A DNA stretch of 50,438 nucleotides from Nitrospira sp. UBA2083 (GCA_002331625.1 DCZN01000080.1:293-50730); one strand, 5' to 3'; shown: positions 8,996 through 19,128, numbered from the stretch's first letter. The notes: generated by a model from the sequence alone, not told the origin. Numbers and translations are program-made.

Positions 8996-9675
8996 GCCGA
9001 GGCGTCCGGCTCTTCGAGCATATAACCGGCACCGCGGACCGTGGCGATCAAGGGCGGCGAAAAGTCCCGGTCAATCTTTGCGCGGAGGGCACGGATGTGG
9101 GCGTCGACGATATTCGTCATCGGATCATAACTGATATCCCACACGTGTTCGATGATCGCAGTTCGCGTGAGGACTCGATTCTTGTTCCGCAGGAGGAACT
9201 CGAGAAGGGCATATTCTTTGTTCGTCAAGGAGATTTCCTGGCCTGCGCGCCAGACTCGGTGAGAAGCCGGATCCAATCGAAGATCGGCTGCCTGAAGATG
9301 GGCCAGTTGTTGAGAGCTACCCCGTCGCAACAGCGCTCGGATCCTGGCGAGCAATTCCGCAAATGCGAACGGCTTCTCAAGAAATTGGTCCGCGCCCGTA
9401 TCGAAACCGGAGACCTTGGTTTCCACCGTGTTGCGAGCCGTCAAGAGCAGCACGGGAGTCGAGATCCCCTTGTCTCGAACACGGCGGCAGAGGGTCAGGC
9501 CATCAAGCTTGGGCAGCATGATGTCGAGAATCACAAGATCGTACGGGTTGTCTAACGCCAGCGCGAGGCCTGCCTCGCCGTCGTTGGCAACGTCCACCAC
9601 GTAATGCTCTTCTTTCAACCCTTTTCTGATGAACTGGGCGAGATCCGCATCATCTTCAACTAAGAGAATTTTCAC
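8992..9675 (-). CDS. OmpR/CusR-type response regulator
   Basis: 227 residues, starting at a GTG. The receiver domain has acidic pocket E7-D8-D9, phospho-acceptor D51 (LVILDIMLPKLDG), the T of LLLTARN and K of LEKPF. It is followed by a winged-helix DNA-binding domain (ISLTNKEYALLEFLLRNKNRVLTR ... VDAHIRALRAKID ... IATVRGAGYML). It is transcribed first in the operon with the kinase. The CusR/CopR resemblance fits metal sensing, but no target is evident nearby on this strand. Confidence 0.93.
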   Translation of the reverse strand: MKILLVEDDADLAQFIRKGLKEEHYVVDVANDGEAGLALALDNPYDLVILDIMLPKLDGLTLCRRVRDKGISTPVLLLTARNTVETKVSGFDTGADQFLEKPFAFAELLARIRALLRRGSSQQLAHLQAADLRLDPASHRVWRAGQEISLTNKEYALLEFLLRNKNRVLTRTAIIEHVWDISYDPMTNIVDAHIRALRAKIDRDFSPPLIATVRGAGYMLEEPDASA

Positions 9676-9728
9676 AGCCTACCCCATGACTGGATCCATG
9701 GCAGATCAGCAACACGCGAAGGGGGCGG

Positions 9729-10346
9729 TCAACAGAAGCTACTCTTACAATCCGTGACCACCAGGTTTGTCGCCTTCTCATCGGTCTCGAGCTCAACGGT
9801 CAGCCAAGCCATTCCCACCGCTCGCTCATCCTGGTGCGCTCCTCCACTCCCCTCAAGGAGACTGATCACATAGTAGCGGCCGGCGGGAACTTTTGTGAAC
9901 CAAAAGTGACCGGTTGGATTGGCCCGTGTCGTCCGAAGATAGGGAGTGAGACGCTTGTCGGTCAGCAGTTGGTCCAGATTTCCACGGAGGCATTCGACTG
10001 GTGACCCCTGTGTCGTGGGGGCCTCTGAAGAGGACGGCGCGTTCTTGGTCGGGCAGGAGGTGTCTCGCACGTGCTTGTCGAACCAGTGGCGAGTATAAGA
10101 AGCGATTGGAATCAAATAAATAGACGCCCCGGCCTGCGTGACGGCTTTTCCGGAGGCTGCGCGCAGGAACACCTGTCCGGCCGCGCCTCCTCGACCTTTG
10201 GCTCTGTAGGGGAAAAACTCCTTCTCGTTGAAGATCGGTGGATTCGACGAGGTCGTCACTACTGCCTGGACCGGTGCCACGTAGGAACTGCCGATCAGCA
10301 CGAGACAGATGGACCAGTACCTCAGGCGCCTCACACGCGGCCTCAT
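9729..10346 (-). CDS. Secreted protein with carboxypeptidase-regulatory-like fold
   Basis: 205 residues. An N-terminal signal peptide with basic n-region and hydrophobic core (YWSICLVLIGSSYVAPVQA) predicts export. The mature part contains RGGAAGQVFLRAASGKAVTQAGASIYLIP and later TGHFWFTKVPAGRYYVISLL, the pattern of a transthyretin-like/carboxypeptidase-regulatory beta-sandwich. A C-terminal CKSSFC and other cysteines may form disulfides. Its start overlaps the stop of the FTR-like gene by 4 bp (ATGA), so they are co-translated, although one product is exported and the other cytoplasmic. Confidence 0.7.
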   Translation of the reverse strand: MRPRVRRLRYWSICLVLIGSSYVAPVQAVVTTSSNPPIFNEKEFFPYRAKGRGGAAGQVFLRAASGKAVTQAGASIYLIPIASYTRHWFDKHVRDTSCPTKNAPSSSEAPTTQGSPVECLRGNLDQLLTDKRLTPYLRTTRANPTGHFWFTKVPAGRYYVISLLEGSGGAHQDERAVGMAWLTVELETDEKATNLVVTDCKSSFC

Positions 10347-10783
10347 GTCGCAGACGCCGGTGCTGTGGCCGACTCGTCCGGGACAGTTGAAGAGGGGACG
10401 GCCTTGTGCTTCAGCGCACGACCCTTGTCGGGGGTCGGATCGGTCACTACGCCATATACCTCGCGACCTTCGTGACCTTCCGGCAAATATTCGGTGATCG
10501 GCATCCCATCCTCACGCACAAACAGGAGGCAATGACAGTATTTATAGATCTGCATTTCGTCGCACGCACAGATCCACCGTCTGAGCTTGGCTTCCGCCTG
10601 TTTGTCCTTGTAAAAGTTGCACGGACAGAGCGGCTTCCCGAGTTCATCGATATGGGAGGCCAATCCCTTCACGACCGCCTCCGTCACCGCCGTATTCGGA
10701 TGCATGGCAGTTCCACTTTTCTCGGCAAACCCCTGGACGAACTTCACAATCTTATCGAGGCTTTCCTGAGTCGGTTCAGCCAT
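10343..10783 (-). CDS. Ferredoxin:thioredoxin reductase catalytic subunit-like protein
   Basis: 146 residues from the ATG preceded by AAGGAGGAG; an upstream in-frame start at 10858 lacks such a site. The cysteine layout is CPC-X16-CAC-X8-CHC, the exact spacing of FTR beta subunits (CPC-X16-CPC-X8-CHC), with Pro replaced by Ala in the second motif. In FTR these residues bind a 4Fe-4S cluster next to a redox disulfide that passes ferredoxin electrons to thioredoxin. No variable subunit gene is nearby, which is common outside phototrophs. A fold homologue with another partner is possible. Confidence 0.85.
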   Translation of the reverse strand: MAEPTQESLDKIVKFVQGFAEKSGTAMHPNTAVTEAVVKGLASHIDELGKPLCPCNFYKDKQAEAKLRRWICACDEMQIYKYCHCLLFVREDGMPITEYLPEGHEGREVYGVVTDPTPDKGRALKHKAVPSSTVPDESATAPASAT

Positions 10784-10885
10784 GGAGCTCCTCCTTCGAG
10801 CGGCGATCGGCAACGCCTCTAGTTTACAAGGATAATTCGCTGCTTTACAATCCGTCACTTCGACTGAAGTTCCCGATAGGGCACA

Positions 10886-13879
10886 ATGGATATGTCGACT
10901 AGACAGATCTTGCTACAGCGGCTGGTCGCCGAGTTGGAGCGTGCGGTCGCCGAGCCGTTGGTGGAGCGTTTGCCGCAGGCCACTGGCCAAGCGGATGCCG
11001 AGGCACGGGTGCTGATGCTCCTCGATGAACTCGAAGCGTTATCGGAGAAAGCCGCCAACTCAGCGATGGCGGCAGTGCCGGAGCTCGACCGACGGGGCGG
11101 CCTGTCTCACGTCCTATTGTGGCTCGACCTGGGAATCGCGATCGCTCAGTCGTCTGGGGCATCCGCACTCAAGTATTTTAAAGATAGCCCTTTGGTTCTT
11201 GGGGTAATGGAACAGACCGATATGCGTACCGAGGCGTTGACGGTCGGTCTGGACATTGCTGAGCAGGATGCCAACGTCGCGCTTGAATACATCCGACATG
11301 CCCCGCAGATCTTCTCAGATGTTCCGGCCACACAGGTACGAGCTTGGCTCGAAATCGGTAGGGAACTGACCGAGGTCAATGCGGTCGTGGGACTGGAGTT
11401 CATCCGCCAAATCTCCAATCTAGCCCCCGTGCTGCCATACGAAAGTGCCCGCAACTGGGCCACGGTAGGCATGAAATTAGTTGTACCGAACAGTCTGGGG
11501 AAGCCAGACTATGTGGCCTCGATCGAGTTTCTGAGGACGAGCCCATCGATCCTTGGAAGAATTCAAGACCCAGCTGTTCGAGAAAAGGTTATCTCGCTGT
11601 GCCTTGCACTCGCTGAACAGTCTCCCCAGTCCAGCATCACGTGGCTCGCGGAGTCACCACAGCTTGTGGAAATGGTGCCGTCAACGGAATGGCGGATCCG
11701 GCTCTTGCAATACGGGGCCTTACTCGCAGAGAAAGACGCAGCCGTCACACTGGAGTACCTGCGCCGTGGTGCAGAACTTGTGGGGCTCATCGGAAGTGGA
11801 GCTGATGGGCTCGCGCGATTTGAAAGATGGTTTCAGGCCGGTATGGAGGTTGCCGCCTACAGTCTCGATGGGGCGCGTGCCTATTTTGCGGTCGAGTCGC
11901 AGAAAGCTCTGTCCTCCGTTGAGCAAGCGCTGAGCGGGGTGCCGTTTCGGCAGGTGGCCCGGTGGGTGAAACTGTTCGTCCAGGGGCTCTGTGGAACAGA
12001 GGTCGCGGTGACGGCGCGTCCAGATTCGGTGATCTTACCAGCCCGCGCAACGGTCAGCGAGGATGGACGAACCATATCATTGCCGGCGCTGCTTCGCCGA
12101 TATCCGACGGCTCCGGAGAATGAGCGGCTCTATCTCGTGATGGCGGCGCACGAAGCGGGGCACCTTGAGTTCGGCACCTATCGGCTCACACTTGATGCGC
12201 TCGCCGATCAGGTCGAAACAGTACGCCAGCGGTATGGCCGATCCACCGCAGCGACACCAGACACACTGGCCGCCCTCTTTCAGATGTATCCCCATCCTGG
12301 CCTGGTGCGGGATCTCTGGGTCGTCTTGGAAGATGCGCGTATCGAATTTTTGTTACAGATCGAGTACCCGGGGCTGCGGTGCGACCTTGCGCGATTGGCG
12401 AGTGAATCCATCGCTCCTCGTGATGCCGCCCAAGGATTGACAGTACAGGAGTTGGTCATCGACTGTCTCCTGAGGCTCTCGGTTGGAGAGTCGGCAGACG
12501 CGGCGGTGCCGAAGGCCGTTAAGGAGGAAGTCGCGATCCTGTGGGCGCTGTGTCAGTCCGTGTTTCACGCGGCGGCAACGGCAGAAGAGACGGTCCGTTT
12601 GGTCGATACCGTCTACTTGCGGCTGGAAGAGCTGCTGGCAGCTCGCGGCGACATGATAGAGGCCGAGCGGCGTGAAGAGCCGAAGGACCAAGAAATAGGA
12701 CAGATGAACCAGGGTCAACCGGACGACCAATACCGAGCCCTGGCTGATGTGCCCTATCGTGGCTCGATGAATCCAGAGTTCATTACCTGGAGTCAGGAGC
12801 AGGTTGACCAGCATCGTGAGTCTCAGCCGCAGCTAGAGAGTCAACAGAGGCAGAGTGTCCGGAGCAATCAACCAGAATCCAGGGGAACAGAGGTGTTGCG
12901 CGAGGGACATGTCGATCCTCATCTTGTGGAAGAATCCCTGGCGCTTGAGCTTGATGCGCAGTCGAGACAGGACACGGCGCCTCATGGCGGACGAGCTATC
13001 CTCTATCCCGAGTGGGATCATCGGATTGACGATTATCGGACGAATTGGTGTCATGTTCTCGAACGACCAGCGGATTCCGGATCAGACGAATTTGTAACGG
13101 AGACGCTGGCTTCCCGGCAGAGTACCGTGAGGTTACTGCGTCGGTTCTTTGAGGGCCTGCGTCCTCCGGCATTCCGTCGCGCTGCAGGGCAATCCGATGG
13201 GGAAGAAGTGGATCTCGACGCCGTCGTTCGGCGAACAGGGGAACAGAAAGCGGGTCTAGAAGGCGATGACCGGCTGTACATTCGACGGGAAAAACGAGAA
13301 CGCAACGTGGCAGTGGCATTCCTCATTGATATCAGTGGATCGACCAGCCGAGATCTCGGAACCGGTCGGCGAGTGATCGATATTGAGAGAGAGGGCCTGG
13401 TGCTCCTCTGTGAAGCACTGGATGCCGTTGGCGATCAGTATGGACTCTATGCCTACTCGGGCCAAGGGCGAGCGAAGGTCGAATTTCTCACGATCAAAGA
13501 CTTTGACGATCGGCTCGGCGCGACAACCGCTCATCGGCTCGGCGGTTTGGCTCCTCGTCATCAGAATCGTGACGGTGCGGCCATCCGCCATGCCACGGCG
13601 AAGCTGCTGACGCGGGACACGAAAACCCGCCTCCTGGTGTTGTTGAGTGACGGGCGACCATTGGATGACCAGTACAAAGATGACTACTCGTTGGAGGATA
13701 CGAAGGCGGCACTTCGCGAGGCACGACAACGGGGCGTTGAGACCTTTTGTGTGACGATCGACCGGGAAGCGGAGACCTATCTGCACCGCATGTATGCCGA
13801 GGCGCGGTACTGTGTCATCGACCGCGTTGAAGCCCTTCCCACCAAGCTGCCGCGTATTTACCGGCAATTGACGGCATAA
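10886..13879 (+). CDS. NorD-like VWA-domain protein with helical repeats
   Basis: 997 residues. Residues about 60-330 contain tandem helical repeats of roughly 35-40 residues (ALEYIRHAPQIF, GLEFIRQISNLA, SIEFLRTSPSIL, TLEYLRRGAELV). An HExxH motif (HEAGH, residues 422-426) follows, then a long acidic/Gln-rich linker. The C-terminal von Willebrand A domain has the MIDAS motif D815-I-S-G-S. NorD/CbbO-type VWA proteins work with MoxR-type AAA+ ATPases to activate metalloenzymes. No MoxR ATPase is adjacent here, so the partner is unknown. Divergent from the FTR-like operon. Confidence 0.8.
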   Translation: MDMSTRQILLQRLVAELERAVAEPLVERLPQATGQADAEARVLMLLDELEALSEKAANSAMAAVPELDRRGGLSHVLLWLDLGIAIAQSSGASALKYFKDSPLVLGVMEQTDMRTEALTVGLDIAEQDANVALEYIRHAPQIFSDVPATQVRAWLEIGRELTEVNAVVGLEFIRQISNLAPVLPYESARNWATVGMKLVVPNSLGKPDYVASIEFLRTSPSILGRIQDPAVREKVISLCLALAEQSPQSSITWLAESPQLVEMVPSTEWRIRLLQYGALLAEKDAAVTLEYLRRGAELVGLIGSGADGLARFERWFQAGMEVAAYSLDGARAYFAVESQKALSSVEQALSGVPFRQVARWVKLFVQGLCGTEVAVTARPDSVILPARATVSEDGRTISLPALLRRYPTAPENERLYLVMAAHEAGHLEFGTYRLTLDALADQVETVRQRYGRSTAATPDTLAALFQMYPHPGLVRDLWVVLEDARIEFLLQIEYPGLRCDLARLASESIAPRDAAQGLTVQELVIDCLLRLSVGESADAAVPKAVKEEVAILWALCQSVFHAAATAEETVRLVDTVYLRLEELLAARGDMIEAERREEPKDQEIGQMNQGQPDDQYRALADVPYRGSMNPEFITWSQEQVDQHRESQPQLESQQRQSVRSNQPESRGTEVLREGHVDPHLVEESLALELDAQSRQDTAPHGGRAILYPEWDHRIDDYRTNWCHVLERPADSGSDEFVTETLASRQSTVRLLRRFFEGLRPPAFRRAAGQSDGEEVDLDAVVRRTGEQKAGLEGDDRLYIRREKRERNVAVAFLIDISGSTSRDLGTGRRVIDIEREGLVLLCEALDAVGDQYGLYAYSGQGRAKVEFLTIKDFDDRLGATTAHRLGGLAPRHQNRDGAAIRHATAKLLTRDTKTRLLVLLSDGRPLDDQYKDDYSLEDTKAALREARQRGVETFCVTIDREAETYLHRMYAEARYCVIDRVEALPTKLPRIYRQLTA

Positions 13880-13892
13880 CCACATCAAGGGT

Positions 13893-14300
13893 ATGACGAA
13901 CTCGACAGAAAAACCGACGGTTCCCGCGTGGTTGTATAAGCTGTTCACGGGACATCAGTATCCGTATGTCCGTCGTTTAGCCAAGTTCGGACAGGTGGTG
14001 AAACCGGGCGAGGACCGTCCCGAGCCGACGAAGGGCATGATTGACGCGAAGTTCTGGGAGGTCTATCCGCGTTGTCGGGTGAAAGTGCTGCAGGAAGTCA
14101 AAGAAGGGATGATCGTGGTCTTTCATGATCTCGGTGAGTATCCACCTGGGGGGTATCAAGCACTGGTGGACAATCCGGAGGAATTTCTGGCACAAACCTA
14201 CGGGAAGAAGAAGATCAAAGTGAATTTCTATGACGGAGAGAATTTCGTTTGTACGATCAACTTCAAAGTTGCTGGCTGGACTGAACATGAACATGCGTGA
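13893..14300 (+). CDS. Conserved hypothetical protein, 135 aa
   Basis: Not recognised. Soluble, with no signal or membrane segment. It is rich in aromatic and basic residues (PAWLYKLFTGHQYPYVRRLAKFGQ, FYDGENFVCTINFKVAGWTEHEHA). AAGGGT precedes the ATG, and it follows the VWA gene by 13 bp, so it is probably co-transcribed and may assist it. Confidence 0.7.
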   Translation: MTNSTEKPTVPAWLYKLFTGHQYPYVRRLAKFGQVVKPGEDRPEPTKGMIDAKFWEVYPRCRVKVLQEVKEGMIVVFHDLGEYPPGGYQALVDNPEEFLAQTYGKKKIKVNFYDGENFVCTINFKVAGWTEHEHA

Positions 14301-14316
14301 GGGGTTAGGAGAGAGG

Positions 14317-14360
14317 CGTAAGGGAATGGTACGCTTCACACCTTACGGTTCACGCTTCAC
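14317..14360. repeat. Short CGTAAGG dyad and ACGCTTCAC direct repeat
   Basis: ACGCTTCAC occurs at 14331-14339 and 14352-14360 (21-bp period). CGTAAGG and CCTTACG form a dyad around the first copy. It lies directly before the mdh ribosome-binding site. Confidence 0.5.
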
Positions 14361-14369
14361 GAGGTGGCA

Positions 14370-15311
14370 ATGATGGCACGACCGAAAATCACAGTGGTGG
14401 GAGCGGGGAACGTCGGAGGGACCACTGCCCAGCGATTAGCGGAGAAAGATCTCTATGACGTGGTCCTGGTCGATATTAGTGAGGGACTCGCGCAAGGCAA
14501 GGCGCTTGATATTTCCCAAGCCGGACCTGTCTGCGGGTACAACACGCGAGTCGTCGGGACCAACGAGTACACGGATACGGCTGGGTCGTCGATTGCCGTG
14601 ATCACGTCAGGCATACCCAGAAAGCCGGGTATGAGCCGTGATGAGCTATTGGCGACCAACGCGAAAATCGTGAAGTCCGTCGTCACGGAATTGGTATCTC
14701 GCTCACCGAACATCATCCTGATCTTGGTGACCAATCCCTTGGATGCCATGGTGCATGTGGCGCGTTCCGTGAGCGGTCTTCCCCCATCGAGAATCATCGG
14801 CATGGCCGGCGTGTTGGATTCAGCCAGAATGCGCACGTTCATCGCCGCTGAGCTGAAGGTGCCGATGACGGACGTCGAGGCCATGGTCCTGGGAGGACAC
14901 GGGGATACGATGGTGCCGCTGCCGCGGTACACGACCGTGAAGGGACGACCGGTGTCGGAGCTCATGTCGAAAGAGAAGCTAGAGGCCATCGTCAAACGCA
15001 CGCGCGATGGGGGAGCTGAAATCGTCGGCCTCTTGAAAACAGGGAGTGCCTTCTATGCGCCGTCCGCCTCGGCAGTGGCCATGGTGGACGCGATCCACAA
15101 GGACGAGAAGCGGGTGATGCCGTGCGCAGTCCTGTGTGACGGGGAGTACGGATTGAAAAATGTCGTGGTCGGCGTGCCGGTGAAAATCGGACGGGGCGGA
15201 GCCGAACAGATTGTGGAGTATGAACTGACCGGTGACGAACGAGCGGCGTTGGACACGTCGGCCAACGCGGTGCGGGAACTCTGTAGCGTCGTGGATCGGC
15301 TGATGGCCTAA
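14370..15311 (+). CDS. mdh: Malate dehydrogenase
   Basis: 313 residues from the ATG after GAGGTGG (another ATG follows at once). The Rossmann motif GAGNVGG is followed by the D of LVDIS, which selects NAD. Other motifs are [29 protein letters not shown] and the catalytic [10 protein letters not shown]. It oxidises malate to oxaloacetate in the TCA cycle (reductive or oxidative). The sequence is of the LDH-like MDH group common in Nitrospirota and Bacteroidota-type lineages. Single gene, possibly read through from the upstream pair. Confidence 0.95.
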   Translation: MMARPKITVVGAGNVGGTTAQRLAEKDLYDVVLVDISEGLAQGKALDISQAGPVCGYNTRVVGTNEYTDTAGSSIAVITSGIPRKPGMSRDELLATNAKIVKSVVTELVSRSPNIILILVTNPLDAMVHVARSVSGLPPSRIIGMAGVLDSARMRTFIAAELKVPMTDVEAMVLGGHGDTMVPLPRYTTVKGRPVSELMSKEKLEAIVKRTRDGGAEIVGLLKTGSAFYAPSASAVAMVDAIHKDEKRVMPCAVLCDGEYGLKNVVVGVPVKIGRGGAEQIVEYELTGDERAALDTSANAVRELCSVVDRLMA

Positions 15312-15382
15312 GAAATCCCCTCCAGAATGTATCTTCAGCGCCGATGGACGGCCATGGTCGCGCCGACCACAGTCACTCGCGC

Positions 15383-15412
15383 TTGACATTCGGAGAAACA
15401 CTACAGTACAGA
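15383..15412 (+). promoter_or_regulatory. Predicted sigma-70 promoter
   Basis: TTGACA (15383-15388), an 18-bp spacer, then TACAGA (15407-15412). It lies 41 bp before the PuuD-like start codon. Confidence 0.5.
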
Positions 15413-15452
15413 CATCGGGTTAACAGTCAACCGTTTGAGGAGAGAGGGAGCT

Positions 15453-16040
15453 ATGAAATTTCTTGAAGATCCGATGCAGACGATGGGCGTAGGCTTTGTG
15501 CTGACCCTCGTCTTGGTCGTCATATATTTGGGGTTAACCGGTATTGGCGCAGGTGAAGCGGAGTGGGCTTCCATGATCCTTCGCTGGATTCATTTCCTGG
15601 CTGGTATCACGTGGATTGGTCTCCTCTATTTCTTTAACCTGATCAATGCCGCTTTCTTGAAGAGCCTGGACGGGCCGACCAAGAACGTGGTGATTCCCAA
15701 ACTCATGCCGGCGGCGCTCAACTGGTTCCGGCATGGAGCCACCGTGACCGTGCTGGCCGGTGTGCTGTTGTACGGCCACATGTACCACAAGGGTGGCACT
15801 GGAGCCGTGGCCTTGGCCATCGGTGGGTTGCTCGGCATCATCATGATGGGCAATGTCCATGGCATCATCTGGCCGAATCAGAAGAAGATCATTGCCGCCG
15901 TCACCGCGGCGGCGCAGGGGACTCCAGCGCCGCCTGAGATGGCGCAATGGGGCCGGACGGCGTTGCTGGCCTCACGCGTGAATTTCATGCTCTCGATTCC
16001 CATGTTGTTCTTCATGGGAGCCGGCAGCCACTTCAGATAA
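15453..16040 (+). CDS. PuuD-like integral membrane protein (urate hydroxylase membrane-domain family)
   Basis: 195 residues from the ATG after GGAGAGAGGGAG. Five or so transmembrane helices carry conserved histidines. The segment RWIHFLAGITWIGLLYFFNLINAAF matches the N-terminal membrane domain of PuuD-type urate oxidases, which in purine degraders is fused to a cytochrome c domain. That cytochrome domain is absent here, and no purine-degradation genes are nearby, so a different, probably heme- or quinone-linked role is likely. Apparently a single-gene transcript. Confidence 0.7.
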   Translation: MKFLEDPMQTMGVGFVLTLVLVVIYLGLTGIGAGEAEWASMILRWIHFLAGITWIGLLYFFNLINAAFLKSLDGPTKNVVIPKLMPAALNWFRHGATVTVLAGVLLYGHMYHKGGTGAVALAIGGLLGIIMMGNVHGIIWPNQKKIIAAVTAAAQGTPAPPEMAQWGRTALLASRVNFMLSIPMLFFMGAGSHFR

Positions 16041-16051
16041 AGTTTTCTTCT

Positions 16052-16080
16052 TCGGTCGGGGAGCCTGGCTCCCCGACCGA
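16052..16080. terminator. Strong hairpin after the PuuD-like gene
   Basis: A perfect 12-bp stem, TCGGTCGGGGAG / CTCCCCGACCGA, with a 5-nt loop, 11 bp after the stop. No T tract follows on either strand, so it may be an RNA-stabilising end or a non-canonical terminator. Confidence 0.55.
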
Positions 16081-16245
16081 CGTGAGCCGCACTCCGCGAT
16101 CTTCTTTTCCTGTATTCGCACTTTCCATAACCCGTTCGGCCTTCGCCATTCGAGGATTTGCAACGCCATGGGTTTCCTCCAAATCTTGTCGCGCTGATTG
16201 CTCGTCATCGCATCAGATCGAACGGTTGATCTCCAATGGAAGCCA

Positions 16246-16259
16246 TTGAAACGTTTCAA
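16246..16259. promoter_or_regulatory. Palindrome upstream of the AbiEii-like pair
   Basis: TTGAAACGTTTCAA, a perfect 14-bp palindrome 59 bp before the first gene of the pair, a candidate autoregulatory operator. Confidence 0.4.
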
Positions 16260-16317
16260 ACCATCTAAACGTCCTAAGTTTGCTACGCCCAGACTCCTGT
16301 GCTAGAAACAGAGGGCT

Positions 16318-16533
16318 ATGCATGATACCCCTGCCACACTCGAAACGTTGATGCAGCTCTATCAGCGTGCCTTTTCGGAATACGGGACACAGGCGCTGTG
16401 GAATAAACGCAGGCTCGATACGCCGACCCCAGAGGATGCCATGGTCATCGCCCGCGCCCTACGTATCGAGGGAGACCGGGACGCACGCAGGCTGGCGGAG
16501 CAAATCGAGCAGGTGTGCCGTGCCGCTCGGTAA
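16318..16533 (+). CDS. Small partner protein of nucleotidyltransferase (putative antitoxin)
   Basis: 71 residues, highly charged and helical, with ALWNKRRLDTPTPEDAMVIARALRIEGDRDARRLAEQIEQVCRAAR. No domain was identified. The stop lies 14 bp inside the nucleotidyltransferase gene, the overlap typical of two-component toxin-antitoxin or addiction modules. Its role as antitoxin is inferred from that arrangement alone. Confidence 0.65.
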   Translation: MHDTPATLETLMQLYQRAFSEYGTQALWNKRRLDTPTPEDAMVIARALRIEGDRDARRLAEQIEQVCRAAR

Positions 16534-17350
16534 AATTCAGACGGAGATTCTCCGACTCCTTGCGTCGCACCGCGACCCGGAAAGCTACGTGGCCGGAGCC
16601 AGCGCATTGAACCGCAATGCGCCACGCTATTCCGGCGACATCGATGTGTTTCACGGTCGCGAGGAGCGGATGGCCGCTGCGGCCGCCAGCGATGTCCAGA
16701 CACTTGAAGCAGCAGGATATCGTGTGCGATGGACGCGGCGCCTGCCGACCATATATGCCGCTGAAATTTCTGGGCCGTCCGGCGCCACGCATCTGGAATG
16801 GGTGGTCGATAGTGAGTTCCGATTTTTTCCGGTGCTGCGCGATGACCTCTTCGGTTATGTCCTCCATCCGATCGACCTCGCGACAAACAAAGTCATGGCC
16901 GCTGCCGGTCGTCGTGAAGTCCGGGACATTGTTGATGTGGTGATGGTGCATGAAAAGATTCTGCCTCTCGGGGCTGCCGTGTGGGCCGCTGTCGAAAAAT
17001 CACCGGGATACACTCCGGAAGGGCTGATTGCCGAGATCCGGCGTCACGCCCACTATCCCCTCGCCGAATGGCGGGCGTTGTCCAGTGCGGAACCCATTGA
17101 TCCGGGTCTCATAACACAGAAGCTTCGTGCCGCGCTTGACGACGCGGATGCGTTTGTTGCGCGCATGCCGACCGACAAGCTCGGTGTGCTCTTCCTCCAG
17201 GCCGGACAGGTAGTCCAGCCGGATCCTGACCGGCTGAGTGCCTATCACACGCATGCGGGACAACTTCGGGGCCACTGGCCGACCAACGCCGATATCACTG
17301 CCGCTATGTTCGGACGGTTCCAGAAGAAGCAGGGTGACGAATCGGTTTGA
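16520..17350 (+). CDS. AbiEii-like nucleotidyltransferase (putative toxin)
   Basis: 276 residues from GTG 16520. The frame is open upstream but overlaps the small partner gene, so the GTG start is preferred. Residues about 20-45 hold the nucleotidyltransferase signature GASALNRNAPRYSGDIDVFHG with the D-I-D metal-binding pair, followed by DPIDLATNKVMAA-like text (HPIDLATNKVMAAAGRREVRDIVDVV). This is characteristic of the AbiEii/DUF1814-like toxin group, which modifies tRNA or other targets in known cases. Such modules are linked to phage abortive infection and mobile DNA. The IS110 element follows nearby. Confidence 0.75.
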   Translation: MPLGKIQTEILRLLASHRDPESYVAGASALNRNAPRYSGDIDVFHGREERMAAAAASDVQTLEAAGYRVRWTRRLPTIYAAEISGPSGATHLEWVVDSEFRFFPVLRDDLFGYVLHPIDLATNKVMAAAGRREVRDIVDVVMVHEKILPLGAAVWAAVEKSPGYTPEGLIAEIRRHAHYPLAEWRALSSAEPIDPGLITQKLRAALDDADAFVARMPTDKLGVLFLQAGQVVQPDPDRLSAYHTHAGQLRGHWPTNADITAAMFGRFQKKQGDESV

Positions 17351-17505
17351 CCGGGACCTGCTTTTCCGTCGTTCCAACTCTACACAAACCTATTCACCCG
17401 CCGCCAAATCCAGCATTTGCTACGCCAGGGGCTTGGACCGTGGTACGGTGCTCGTATCGTGCGCTTCAGTGTGAAGACAGCTGAGTTGTTCATTGAGGAG
17501 ATCAC

Positions 17506-17914
17506 ATGAAATTCAATGGAATCTTTGTGCTCATCCTGTGGTTGCTGTTCCATGCATTAGCGCATGCTGACATTACGGATAAGAAGCCAAAGCATACGAA
17601 CTTTTTCAAACCTTCAGTATAACGAGGAGGGCAGTGATCTATTAGGAGCTGAAATCAAAATAGTGCTGACAAAAAATGGTTACCAGGGAGCTCTCCAAAT
17701 TGCAGAAGGAGGACCCAGTCAATTCATGGTAGTCAATGTCATATTTGAGAAAAATACCGTCAGGTTCCATATACCTACTTCTTATCCAATTTATGGAGGA
17801 GGGACATTTGAAGGAAAGATTGATCCTCAGAAAATCAGAGGTCGCTTTAGATTTGATGGAAAAGCCTGGGATCAAGAGGACTTAACCCGCGGACGAAGTT
17901 ATTGGGATAAATAA
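17506..17914 (+). pseudogene. Frameshifted gene for a secreted ~135-aa protein
   Basis: An ATG preceded by GAGGAG opens a clear signal peptide (FVLILWLLFHALAHA) but the frame stops at 17622. The remainder of the protein continues in another frame to 17914 (NLQYNEEGSDLLGAEIKIVL ... RGRSYWDK). A run of five T at 17602-17606 sits at the junction, and one T fewer would join the two parts seamlessly. Either an indel inactivated the gene, the assembly has a homopolymer error, or a shift occurs in expression. The base composition is more AT-rich than neighbours, suggesting transferred DNA. Function unknown. Confidence 0.7.
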
Positions 17915-18006
17915 AGATGGAGGAGGAAAGAAAGGAGTGGAAAATTGTAGATTTTCCAGACCGACTGCGCGGACACAGGCACAGGAAAAGTAGCCTTGTA
18001 TCTTAC

Positions 18007-19128
<1,122 letters not shown>

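Noticed and set aside
15972..16169. Minus-strand ORF starting MALQILEWRRPNGLWKVRIQ with a GGAGG site 7 nt upstream
   Set aside because: Signals are attractive, but the frame crosses the 12-bp hairpin and then runs antisense into the PuuD-like gene. It is probably a chance frame or a very short peptide; conservation would decide.
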